A stretch of DNA of 21,453 nucleotides from Euryarchaeota archaeon UBA106 (lineage in GTDB: Archaea; Thermoplasmatota; Poseidoniia; Poseidoniales; Thalassarchaeaceae), in the NCBI GenBank assembly GCA_002502365.1, contig DAOJ01000036.1:809-22261 (forward strand), read 5' to 3'. Within the stretch, counting starts at the first letter, position 1, and each line of letters opens with the position of its first letter. Of the stretch, positions 1 through 8,172 are shown in pieces. The notes beneath the pieces are model-generated. The model was not told the DNA's origin. It ran no database searches and worked only from the letters and a program-made list of their open reading frames with translations. A program made the translations under genes and the position numbers.

Positions 1-111
1 TTCAGAGGAAAAACCAGTGCTGGCAAGCGTGGCCGTGGATTGTACAACAAGGGTAAGGGTGCTGAGAAACTCCGCCCATCCTTGAAGGCTAACAAGAACC
101 TCGGAAAGTAA
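1..111 (+). CDS. rpl15e: Ribosomal protein L15e, C-terminal end (partial)
   Basis: This is the last 36 codons of a gene that begins outside the window; the TAA stop is at 109-111. The translated tail is strongly basic and contains TSAGKRGRGL followed by NKGKGAEKLRPSLKAN. This is the characteristic C-terminus of the archaeal/eukaryotic large-subunit protein L15e, which binds 23S rRNA and has no bacterial counterpart. It therefore marks the host as archaeal. The next gene starts 48 bases downstream on the same strand, so the two may be co-transcribed. The family call is by recognition of the tail only; the rest of the protein is not visible. Confidence 0.9.
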   Translation, partial: FRGKTSAGKRGRGLYNKGKGAEKLRPSLKANKNLGK

Positions 112-159
112 TCCTTCTCGGGGCTAACTTGATTTCTTGCTTCATAGCGGAGGCCTTCG

Positions 160-414
160 ATGGCGGAGAGCGAAGTCAGTCTAATTCGGGATTTACCAGT
201 CATCCTTCCCGATGGTCGGCTGCTTGGAACCGTTCATGATACAGTCATTGATACAGATTCTTGGGCGTGTACTCACATATTTGTCGCCGACCCCCCTGCA
301 GACTTAGTCGAAGGTCGAATTCACTTAGCAGTGCCATGGAATTGGGTACGTTCAGTCGGGGATGTGCTAGTACTTCGTTGGTTCCCACCAACTCCAATTC
401 CTAAGGATAATTAA
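160..414 (+). CDS. Small PRC-barrel domain protein (possible CdpB-type)
   Basis: An 84-residue soluble protein with no signal peptide. Residues about 10-75 read as a single PRC-barrel: a leading strand, then PDGRLLGTVHDTVID (the typical 'G+.lG.v.dv.id' pattern), then THIFVADPP and a final VPWNWVRSVGDVLVLR strand pair. PRC-barrels are small beta-barrels first known from RimM and the photosynthetic reaction centre H subunit. Archaea carry stand-alone versions of about this size, and in haloarchaea two of them (CdpB1/CdpB2) work with SepF in cell division. A GGAGG at 149-153 lies 6 bases before this ATG and supports the start. The gene follows the L15e gene by 48 bases. The fold call is fairly secure; a division role is only an inference from the haloarchaeal proteins. 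Confidence 0.75.
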   Translation: MAESEVSLIRDLPVILPDGRLLGTVHDTVIDTDSWACTHIFVADPPADLVEGRIHLAVPWNWVRSVGDVLVLRWFPPTPIPKDN

Positions 415-498
415 CGATTAATTGTCCACAAAATAAGCGATATTCTTCCAAACGGAAATGCGATACGATTCAAAAGGTGAGGGTGAACGCCTTACGTA

Positions 499-3066
499 AT
501 GCGTCGCGGTTCCGCTGTGCTGTTGGTCCTGATTCTTTTGACCTCTTCAGCCCCTGTAATTCAGGCTGATGCAAAGGGGGTAATCTCCTGTACACCCGCT
601 GATTTAGAGATGGTTCCAGCAAACTGGAACATAGATGATGGGGCATGTGTTAGAGTAGACCTTGGAATATTATCACCGGGCGATACACTATCGTTTGATT
701 TAAGCACAAATTCCTCGATTGATATTCTCTTATTTTCAGCTAGCTCTATTTCTGTCTATCAAAACGAACAAAATTATCGTTTGGATTCTGTATGGCATTC
801 CGACTCAGTATTCGAATCATTCCAAGGCGATGGAACTTGGCATTGGACCGCCCCGGATGATAGAGGAGACACCCGATGGTATCTTGTAATCGATAACATG
901 GCTCACCCGCAAGATCAAGGAAATGGAGCCCAGGGTGGAAATTTAGCCTCGGTCACTCTTGACATAGAAGAGGTTGAAACCCCAGTTTTTGGAGTCGTTG
1001 ATACAATTGTCAGATTAGAAAGTGGAGGCCATTCTGTTGTAGCAGGCCCTATGGTTCTAGATGAAGGCACTCAAGTGAATATTTTCGTAACTACCATGCA
1101 AGGAGCGCCAGATATTTTCCTGATGACAAATGCTCAGATGGAATTTTACAATGAAGGTACCACCGCTAATGGAATGGATGACAATAATGCAGACATGTTA
1201 TTGGTAACCGGTGAACGAACTATCTCATGGTCAGTGAATTCTGATTATGCAGGTAAAGACTTGTATCTTGTCGCCGATAATCGTCCAGGTCCTCCGAATG
1301 GAGGTGCAGGGACTGGATTTGTTGCTACAACTGTAGTAATGGATCTAATTCCAACTTTACAACCTACGATTACCAATGCCTCGTCGCTCTCTACAATCGA
1401 TGTTGGAGCGGAGCTTGTTCTGGATGCCTCAAACACACCAAATCTATCAAATCAAATCGATAGTGAATCCGGCTTCCAATGGGACACTAATGGTGATGGA
1501 ATATTCGAAACTTCAGGCTCGTTAGTAACTGTAAGTTGGGACGAGCCTGCTGAAGTAATAATTGGCCTTAGGGTAGTATCGAAAGATGATAGAAGTGCAA
1601 CAGTTTTCCTCAATACCTCAATTCAAGATATTAGCCCACCCGAGGTCGGTATGTCGGTTAGCGATAACATTCGCAAGGATTTCGATGACGAACTTCTACT
1701 TACTGCAAATATTAACGATAATTGGGGTATTTCGAGTGTTGAATGGCTCGTTGACAATGTAGTGATTGATAGCTATAATGATGTCAATTGGCAAGATGGA
1801 AAGACTTTCACTTTCCGCTTCGATTCAAGTTACACGGCTGGTAACCATGAAGTTACAATACGAGTAACCGATAAAGAAGGTCAAATCACCGAGAAAAGTG
1901 CTAATGTTGAGTTATATGATTCAACACCTCCATTAGTTCCAAGGCAAACAGAAGAGGTATCAGTGATTCTTGGTCAGCCGTTTACCTTCACCGCTGAGGC
2001 AATAGACGAGGAATCCAGTTCTCTGGTTTATTCATGGGATTTGGATGTAAATACCGATAGTGACTTAGATGGAATAAAAAATAATGATGTCGATGAGAGT
2101 GGTTCTTCAATAACTCAGATTTTCAATCAAAAGGGCACATTCGAAGTTGTCTGCACTGTTGTCAATGAAGGAGGGGTGTCTACCCAAATCACATATTTCG
2201 TTACAGTTCGGTCATCATCTGATGATGGAACTGGCTTCAGTCCATTGATGATTGGAGTAGGGATATTCCTAGGTTTACTAATTATCATCGCAATAGTTGG
2301 AATGATTACTTGGCGTAGGATGTCAAATGCAAGATTAGAAGCACTTCTCGAAGAACAAAACGCCGCTGAGGAAGAGAAGCCTAGGGAATTAACAGTTGAA
2401 GAACAAAAAGCGATGTATGGACAAGGTTCAACCACTTTAGATCAACCAACCTCAATGTCTACGACTTCACAGTTTGGTCAGTTCGCAACAGGCATGTCAG
2501 GTGATTCCAATCCCGAATCAACAGTAGCTGGTGATGAAGTGATGGATGATTTAGACCTCGAGGCTCTAATGAGTAGTTCCCAGCCTGAGACAACATCTGA
2601 TGTATCCAGCCCGGCTTCAGAACTTCTCGCAGAATTTTCCGATGATGAAAACTCAGTTGCAGAAGAGCCTGTTGAGTATTCACATGATGACTCACAAGCA
2701 ATTTCTGAAGAGGTATGGTCTCCTGACCAATCAGATAGTGTTGTAGATGAGCCTCTTCCTACACCTCCGCCTCCAGAATCTGAAATCGATTTGGAAGACT
2801 TAAGCAGCGATGATGACCTACCTACACCCCCGGTCCCTGAAAGCGAACCTCTTCCTGAACCACCTGCTCCAGAAGATGAGTTGGAAGAAGAAAAAACTGA
2901 GGAAGATAGCAATGAGAATCAACAAAATACACCTCAATCTCGGGTTGTGCAACAGGATTGCAGCCAATGTCAACAACGCTTTGAGGTGACCTTACCAGAA
3001 GGTCATGATATTGCAAGAACTGCCTGCCCTTCTTGTGGTGCGATTGAGACTGTTCGTCTTTCTTGA
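499..3066 (+). CDS. Surface protein with PKD/Ig-like domains, one membrane span and cytosolic zinc ribbon
   Basis: An 855-residue type I membrane protein. Residues 1-25 form a signal peptide ending near QADA. Residues about 28-160 and 165-285 are two related beta-sandwich modules, each with a TW/LYLVxDN element, resembling pre-peptidase C-terminal (PPC) domains. Residues about 286-380, 381-475 and 482-572 are PKD/Ig-like; they carry two Asp-rich loops that look calcium-binding, DTNGDGIFE (329-337) and DSDLDGIKNNDVD (520-532). A membrane span covers about 580-604, followed by RR and a roughly 210-residue acidic, Pro-rich, low-complexity cytosolic region with repeated LPTPP.PESE units. The end is an MJ0042-like zinc ribbon with C821, C824, C843 and C846. 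No upstream in-frame start is possible because of a stop at 484-486. The nearest SD-like run (476-487) is rather far from the ATG. The function is unknown; adhesion or sensing is plausible. Confidence 0.85.
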   Translation: MRRGSAVLLVLILLTSSAPVIQADAKGVISCTPADLEMVPANWNIDDGACVRVDLGILSPGDTLSFDLSTNSSIDILLFSASSISVYQNEQNYRLDSVWHSDSVFESFQGDGTWHWTAPDDRGDTRWYLVIDNMAHPQDQGNGAQGGNLASVTLDIEEVETPVFGVVDTIVRLESGGHSVVAGPMVLDEGTQVNIFVTTMQGAPDIFLMTNAQMEFYNEGTTANGMDDNNADMLLVTGERTISWSVNSDYAGKDLYLVADNRPGPPNGGAGTGFVATTVVMDLIPTLQPTITNASSLSTIDVGAELVLDASNTPNLSNQIDSESGFQWDTNGDGIFETSGSLVTVSWDEPAEVIIGLRVVSKDDRSATVFLNTSIQDISPPEVGMSVSDNIRKDFDDELLLTANINDNWGISSVEWLVDNVVIDSYNDVNWQDGKTFTFRFDSSYTAGNHEVTIRVTDKEGQITEKSANVELYDSTPPLVPRQTEEVSVILGQPFTFTAEAIDEESSSLVYSWDLDVNTDSDLDGIKNNDVDESGSSITQIFNQKGTFEVVCTVVNEGGVSTQITYFVTVRSSSDDGTGFSPLMIGVGIFLGLLIIIAIVGMITWRRMSNARLEALLEEQNAAEEEKPRELTVEEQKAMYGQGSTTLDQPTSMSTTSQFGQFATGMSGDSNPESTVAGDEVMDDLDLEALMSSSQPETTSDVSSPASELLAEFSDDENSVAEEPVEYSHDDSQAISEEVWSPDQSDSVVDEPLPTPPPPESEIDLEDLSSDDDLPTPPVPESEPLPEPPAPEDELEEEKTEEDSNENQQNTPQSRVVQQDCSQCQQRFEVTLPEGHDIARTACPSCGAIETVRLS

Positions 3067-3141
3067 ACTACCTTGGCCGAATTTCACTCAAACCAATGGG
3101 ATAAGCCAATTTAGTGACTCTTGTCGCCCAAGACCCTAAAT

Positions 3142-3160
3142 CGCACCTCATAGAGGTGCG
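3142..3160 (+). promoter_or_regulatory. Perfect hairpin that pairs the ribosome-binding site of the next gene
   Basis: An 8-base arm CGCACCTC (3142-3149), a three-base loop ATA, and the exact complement GAGGTGCG (3153-3160). The right arm contains GAGGTG (3153-3158), which is the Shine-Dalgarno sequence for the ATG at 3164 with 5 bases of spacing. The left arm contains CACCTC, which is identical to the anti-SD core of archaeal 16S rRNA. In RNA the site would be completely paired, so initiation would require opening the stem. It could alternatively be a DNA operator, or the end of the upstream transcript. The pairing is seen directly; a regulatory role is inferred. Confidence 0.55.
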
Positions 3161-3163
3161 GCT

Positions 3164-6100
3164 ATGGAGAACGGTTCAGTGCGCTTGATTCGTCCTCCAG
3201 AAAGGGCTAGAATTTCTCTCCCTCTTTTACTGGTTATTCTGTTCTTTCTTCCTACAATTGCTCCATTAGCCACTGGTAGTGGCGATGCTAGAATTGAGTC
3301 AAGGGACTTCGCTATTCTTGATGAATTGGAGCAAGTACTCGAGATGAAAGAGCAGGTGATTTCTGGTGACAGCGTAAGCAGTGTCGCTGGGCCTTTGTTA
3401 GATCAAGTAAGGGTAGGGGTTCAGGGCACCTCGGTAGCTGATCCATTGCATGATATCGATGAGGCGTTGGACGACGTCTCTATTGTAGAAACCGCTCCTC
3501 CTTCAGTAATTCATCCAGAGCCTTACATCATTCTCACAGATGAGAATAGTCGGCCACCTGGAGAGGTCAGAACGATTTGGTCAACTTTGTTTAATTTGAC
3601 TGATTATGTTATTTGGACTCGTTATGTTGATGTCGATGGTAATGTCATTGAACAGTCTGAATCGATTACATTCCTAACCAGTTTGCTATCTTTACTAGAT
3701 CCAGAAACCGAATTCTTGTTGCATCAGATGGATATTGACGATGATGGTGACGACGATATTCAGGTTGGACTTACTGTCAACTTGAATGACATTGAATTAT
3801 CGGGTACTACACTTTCTGCTGCGGCACAATTAGATTACAGAGTCAGTGTGCTTGATTCAAGCACTACAGATACAGATTGGGATAACTTACAAACATTAGA
3901 AGTCAGTATTCTGAAGGCATTTGCATATTCTGATGGAGTACTGAATGAAGGAGAGTCATACGTTTGGATAATTGATTCTAAGTTTACCCATACTCCGTAC
4001 GATTTTACATTGGGTGTTGGTCTTGAAAGAATTAACTTCGATATAGGTAACGCTGGTTCGGAACTAGTAATTTCAATTGTTAACGCCTTAACATTTGGAG
4101 TCTTCAATGGAGGTGATGAGTCTGGAGTATCAATCGCTTCAATCTCATCTCCATACCAAATATCAATCGACAATTCAGGACAAACCAACTGTCCAGATAG
4201 ATACTCTCCAATAGAATTGACAAGCCTACCTTCAAGTGAGATTTCGTGCGGTGTTACCGCAGGATTTGGTTACATTCACTATTCACCCCCAGATTCCCAA
4301 GACGATAGAGATGTTTGGGAGGTGGCATATATCGAAGCCGCAATCCATCCAAATCGATTAGCCACGATACTTCCTCAATTTGTAGATGTGACAATACGAA
4401 CAGATAGTACCCTTGCGGACGGAACTGGAAATTTAGGAGAAAACGGGTTGGATACACTAGAATATTGGGCAGATGAAAGAGCGGATTTGCATATCCACTT
4501 CCATGAGAATCGTTCTGAGGTTCCTCCAGAAAATTCTGATGGTAATTATGGTAATTCGACAGACTCTTCTGGTTGGTTCAGAGGTATGCCTGCGGGCAGT
4601 CTAGGCTCTGAGGAAATCGATAGGATATTCACTATGCTAGGTTCCAAATCTCAACCTCAGTTACCAGGAGGCCAACCCAGTCGTTTAGGTTTGATTATTG
4701 GGATAAAGAATTTCACTAGAGACAATTCACAGAATGTTGACGACCCTAGCCTACCAGTGAATCCTGCTAATCCTCCAAATACACTGGTTTTGCTTCGCTC
4801 GGCTCAATCAATAGAATCAGTAGAATACCATTCATGGATGAAACGAGGCGGATCAGATACAGATCATAGAAGGATTCAGATTACAGCCAAAGAAATCCCA
4901 ACAGCGATAGTATTCTTCGGCTCTTTTCAATTAGGAGATACTGAAAGTGCAGATTCAGGCCTAGATTCAGGCCAAAATCTAGATTTTCTCTCAAGAATAC
5001 TGGATATTGCTCTGATAAATATAGTTGACCTTTTCCTTGATATTGGAACAATTCTTAACGACATTCCTTCGGCTACAGTGGATGTTATCGGTGGAGGCGT
5101 GGGTGGTTCTGGCGGCCTATCTGGAGAATCAATTCACCTATTGATGCATGATAATTGGAGGATAGATAGAGAAGCCCAGATTATATCAGAGGTTGGCCTA
5201 CAAATCGGATCAAGCCCGCATCCAACAATGCCAGGAGATCATCTAATTTTGTCCAAGGACAGGGAATTAGATGTAGTTCAGGGACGAAATGGACCTCAAA
5301 CACCTTTAGTTGAGGTTGCAGCAAGTTTACAGTTCAGCGGCTTAAGTTCATTCACTCTAGTTGACGATATTGACGAAGATTCGCAATTTTTCTCACTTCA
5401 TACATCATCCCAATCTGCTTTCAGTTTCCTCTATATTGATCATGAGCCATCAAATCTTGAAAATGCTGCACATCAAGGAGTTTGGATTTCGGACATACCT
5501 GATAATGTAACGGCTACTCTTACACCAGAATTAACAACCTATTCAGCTAGTTCGATTATCGACAGGATTAGTTACACCGGTATCGAAGGGAGCCAACGTC
5601 AGGCTGCTCATATCCTAGATGTCCCAGCCGAATTTGTCGCCGAATTTGGAGACATAACGAAATGGTCCTCGTCAACTCCAATTTCAACTATTCATGCACA
5701 GTTGACAAATGCGACAGATCCGGTGACGATGAGTGGTGATCATTTCCTCTTCCATCACCAACCAAATGACGGCACTTCAACTATTTCTACCAGAATATCT
5801 GGACTTCAAGAGGTTGGATGGAGAGCTCCAATTGAAGTTGGAGCAACTGGTCCGCTGGGACAAGGCACGGCCTTCATGACAGTGGCAGGAAACCGTCCAA
5901 TGAGCATCAATGTCGATCATGCTCCAACTCAAGATGAAGGCGGCCTTTCTGCACTGGTTCTAATTGATCCACTTCCATCAAACATCTCTGTCGATATCCC
6001 TACTGGTGCGGACGCTGGAAATAATTTGGTTATTCCAGAATTAAACACCTCACAAGGAGTATCTGGAGTGGCATTTTTCTTAGGGGGCTTTGCAGACTTA

Positions 6101-7531
6101 GGTCGTTCAGTTAACACGGTTCTATCAGGAGTTACTAGTGAAATATCAACAGCCTCAAATTCTGGAAATGGTTCTTTTGCCTATGGACTGGAATTGACTG
6201 CAGATAGTGACTTTGACCTAATTTTTGAGGCAAGTCAAGGAAATGGTACTGCGGAAGAACCCGCTTGGGTTCACGGTATAGCAATGAATGCAGCCCCAAG
6301 CGGAATTTCAGATGGATTCCATATTAGAGGCTGGATACCAAACTTACCTCCATTGATTGATATCTCTGTAAGCAGAATGCCGAAACCTAATGGCGATGAT
6401 TGGGATATTGCCTTGGGTTTGGAGGGTTGGCTTCCTGCTAGAGGAGAGTTCATCATAAACACAAAGGGAGTGAATGGACAAGATTTGATGCTGACACTTC
6501 AAGGTCTGACTGTAGGTGAAGCAACAACCCTTGGAATCGATTCTGAATTCTCTATCTCGGAGACCTCTGGAGGAATAGTTGAGGTTACAACTTCAACTCG
6601 TTTTGTTCTTTCAAACCGATTAGATTGGATTCATGCTGAACTAATCAATAGAGATGCAGGAGCAAGAACTGAGATGTTAATCAATGACATACCAGAATCT
6701 ATCGATTTGCAAGCAAGTCTAGGGACAACAGTTTCCATGGATATGACAGTTCCTGAGAAATATAGGAGAGACGGACCCGCTGTCGATTCCATAATGCTGC
6801 AACAGATGCAATGGATGGAGGGCACTTGGTGGCCAGCAACAATATTCCTAACCGATGTACCGGACTCAATCAATCTGACAACAGAAGCGGATTTGGATTA
6901 TGATATCACCAAGAGTTTAGCATTCCAAGGTACACCAATTTTGGATTTCTCCGCTTCCGATTCAGGGATGGATCTGTATATCGAAGCAAGTGGCCGTGCG
7001 ATAAACAATCGAGGTGACATAATCATGCTTGCCGAAAATTTAGCGGATAGAATGGAAATTAAACCGACTTCGGATTATGGACTAGCCATTCGCAGTGGTG
7101 GTGATGGTGTGGAAAGAATTTACCTTAGGGCTACGAATATACCTACTACTCCACCAGTTTTTTTGGAAGAAATGGAGGCTTTGGGTGAAAATTTGCGTAG
7201 TGCTACCATCCATGTCGTAGAGGTCGTGGGGCCTTACAGTATAATCGAATTAGAAGACGTTCAGGGAGGGAAGATTGTAGCATCGGCAAGAGCATCGGCT
7301 GAGGTTGATGTCCTTGATACAACGTTTGACCTGAGAGGTGTTCTTTTAGACGCACAAACCACAGGTGGAGTACCTACTGGAACAAGCATAGGGGTTAACG
7401 GTCTAGCATCTGATTTGTCTCTCCTTAATTTGATACCTGGATTCGAAGGAGATACTCATCACGTTATTGTCCCAGAACCATTTTCATCAGGAGTTTTGAC
7501 TCTTGCCGCAACTTTTCTAGGAGGTGATTAA
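3164..7531 (+). CDS. Very large secreted protein of unknown family
   Basis: A 1455-residue protein. A charged N-terminus precedes a hydrophobic stretch at about 18-38, consistent with a signal peptide. I see no C-terminal membrane span, so it is probably secreted or held by a partner. An Asp-rich run DIDDDGDDD (190-198) looks calcium-binding. I find only two cysteines, C343 and C362, which could form one disulfide. Many N-x-S/T sequons are present. The C-terminal half is beta-rich, with loosely repeated stretches each containing a 'D-I/V-P-x-x-I/V' turn (for example SDIPDNVTATL, NDIPESIDLQA, TDVPDSINLTT). This suggests a repeated-strand architecture, but I do not recognise a family. The stop at 7529-7531 lies just after the perfect ribosome-binding site of the next gene, so the pair is translationally linked. 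The start has a strong but hairpin-paired SD. Confidence 0.85.
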   Translation: MENGSVRLIRPPERARISLPLLLVILFFLPTIAPLATGSGDARIESRDFAILDELEQVLEMKEQVISGDSVSSVAGPLLDQVRVGVQGTSVADPLHDIDEALDDVSIVETAPPSVIHPEPYIILTDENSRPPGEVRTIWSTLFNLTDYVIWTRYVDVDGNVIEQSESITFLTSLLSLLDPETEFLLHQMDIDDDGDDDIQVGLTVNLNDIELSGTTLSAAAQLDYRVSVLDSSTTDTDWDNLQTLEVSILKAFAYSDGVLNEGESYVWIIDSKFTHTPYDFTLGVGLERINFDIGNAGSELVISIVNALTFGVFNGGDESGVSIASISSPYQISIDNSGQTNCPDRYSPIELTSLPSSEISCGVTAGFGYIHYSPPDSQDDRDVWEVAYIEAAIHPNRLATILPQFVDVTIRTDSTLADGTGNLGENGLDTLEYWADERADLHIHFHENRSEVPPENSDGNYGNSTDSSGWFRGMPAGSLGSEEIDRIFTMLGSKSQPQLPGGQPSRLGLIIGIKNFTRDNSQNVDDPSLPVNPANPPNTLVLLRSAQSIESVEYHSWMKRGGSDTDHRRIQITAKEIPTAIVFFGSFQLGDTESADSGLDSGQNLDFLSRILDIALINIVDLFLDIGTILNDIPSATVDVIGGGVGGSGGLSGESIHLLMHDNWRIDREAQIISEVGLQIGSSPHPTMPGDHLILSKDRELDVVQGRNGPQTPLVEVAASLQFSGLSSFTLVDDIDEDSQFFSLHTSSQSAFSFLYIDHEPSNLENAAHQGVWISDIPDNVTATLTPELTTYSASSIIDRISYTGIEGSQRQAAHILDVPAEFVAEFGDITKWSSSTPISTIHAQLTNATDPVTMSGDHFLFHHQPNDGTSTISTRISGLQEVGWRAPIEVGATGPLGQGTAFMTVAGNRPMSINVDHAPTQDEGGLSALVLIDPLPSNISVDIPTGADAGNNLVIPELNTSQGVSGVAFFLGGFADLGRSVNTVLSGVTSEISTASNSGNGSFAYGLELTADSDFDLIFEASQGNGTAEEPAWVHGIAMNAAPSGISDGFHIRGWIPNLPPLIDISVSRMPKPNGDDWDIALGLEGWLPARGEFIINTKGVNGQDLMLTLQGLTVGEATTLGIDSEFSISETSGGIVEVTTSTRFVLSNRLDWIHAELINRDAGARTEMLINDIPESIDLQASLGTTVSMDMTVPEKYRRDGPAVDSIMLQQMQWMEGTWWPATIFLTDVPDSINLTTEADLDYDITKSLAFQGTPILDFSASDSGMDLYIEASGRAINNRGDIIMLAENLADRMEIKPTSDYGLAIRSGGDGVERIYLRATNIPTTPPVFLEEMEALGENLRSATIHVVEVVGPYSIIELEDVQGGKIVASARASAEVDVLDTTFDLRGVLLDAQTTGGVPTGTSIGVNGLASDLSLLNLIPGFEGDTHHVIVPEPFSSGVLTLAATFLGGD
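4951..4974 (+). repeat. Two-copy 12-base tandem repeat inside the 1455-residue gene
   Basis: AGATTCAGGCC occurs twice in direct tandem with a 12-base period (4951-4962 and 4963-4974). It is in frame and adds a second Asp-Ser-Gly unit (DSGLDSGQ) to the protein. It looks like a small slippage duplication that leaves the reading frame intact. Confidence 0.6.
7520..7528 (+). promoter_or_regulatory. Consensus ribosome-binding site that fixes a TTG start
   Basis: GGAGGTGAT is a full-length match to the archaeal anti-SD and lies inside the last codons of the upstream gene. Counting from GGAGG, the TTG at 7533 is at the usual distance (8 bases between), while the in-frame ATG at 7542 is 17 bases away. 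The in-frame GTG at 7524 lies within the site itself. TTG at 7533 is therefore the best start. Confidence 0.7.
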
Positions 7532-7532
7532 T

Positions 7533-8099
7533 TTGGGATTGATGGATAAAATTAGAACAGCATCCGAGGAATTTGAAGAAACGGATGCTGCTACTGAGAA
7601 AGCCCATGAAATTTTACAAATTGTTGGTGAACGTGTAGAGAAGGTAAGGCCTAGTAGGGTAATTTTCGCCTCAGTTGCAGTTTTACTTATCCTGAGTGGA
7701 ATTATGATAATTGGAACCTGGTTGGTTCCTTATGATCGAACTTCGGTTGATGTTGTATACTTACAGGGGCCAGTTGGTCATGTAGTATTGGTCGAATTAG
7801 ACAACAAAGGTTCACGTTCAATTACCGATGTATCTTTAGAAATTAGATTTCTTGATGATGATAGTAACGAAATAGCGAGGTCTAGTTATGAGACTGATGA
7901 GATTGCAGCTCATACCTCTATTGCTGGGGACGACTTAGAATTGGTTGCTCCTGGGGCCTCGGTTTGGGAAAATTACACTATTGAGATTCTTTTAGAATAC
8001 ACATATCGTAGTGAGACATATAGTGAAAGATGGACCTACAATGTTGGCGACTGGACTATGGAGATGTTTACTTATGCGGCACCAATGCATTTCCTTTGA
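7533..8099 (+). CDS. Single-span membrane protein with exported beta-domain, paired with the upstream gene
   Basis: 188 residues from the TTG start chosen by the consensus SD; an ATG three codons later is the alternative. Residues about 1-40 are charged and helical with heptad-like character (LMDKIRTASEEFEE, then KAHEILQIVGERVEKV) and probably cytosolic. A membrane span covers about 42-64. Residues about 68-188 form an exported beta-sandwich of the kind found in CARDB/FxLYD-like domains, with GPVGHVVLVELDNKGSRSITDVSLEIRF as its most family-like stretch (in parts). There is no signal peptide, so it should insert as a signal anchor with the N-terminus inside. It begins one base after the stop of the 1455-residue gene, so the two proteins are likely made in a fixed ratio. 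This one may hold the secreted protein at the membrane, but that is inference. No specific family is recognised. Confidence 0.75.
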   Translation: MGLMDKIRTASEEFEETDAATEKAHEILQIVGERVEKVRPSRVIFASVAVLLILSGIMIIGTWLVPYDRTSVDVVYLQGPVGHVVLVELDNKGSRSITDVSLEIRFLDDDSNEIARSSYETDEIAAHTSIAGDDLELVAPGASVWENYTIEILLEYTYRSETYSERWTYNVGDWTMEMFTYAAPMHFL

Positions 8100-8116
8100 C
8101 ACGACCATAGGTCGTG
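8100..8116 (+). terminator. Perfect inverted repeat directly after a stop codon
   Basis: CACGACC (8100-8106), loop ATA, GGTCGTG (8110-8116): a 7-base-pair stem with a three-base loop, beginning on the base after the TGA at 8097-8099. No T-run follows, so it is not a bacterial-type terminator. It belongs with three other short-loop palindromes at gene boundaries here (3142, 12666, 15533). It could mark a transcript 3' end or processing site, or be a DNA-binding site. Confidence 0.35.
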
Positions 8117-8172
8117 AATTAGACATACGTTCCACCCTAATACTGAAAGCCAATTCGATTGGGGGTTGACTC

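Noticed and set aside
2742..2890. Repeated Pro/Glu-coding units as a DNA repeat array or CRISPR-like structure
   Set aside because: The repeats are imperfect, in frame and only a few units long. They are explained by the low-complexity cytosolic linker of the 855-residue protein.
2478..2912. A 144-codon open frame on the minus strand, rich in Ser and Gly
   Set aside because: It is opposite the acidic, Ser/Pro-rich linker of the 855-residue protein. Its low-complexity composition follows from the sense codons, and it has no independent start signal.
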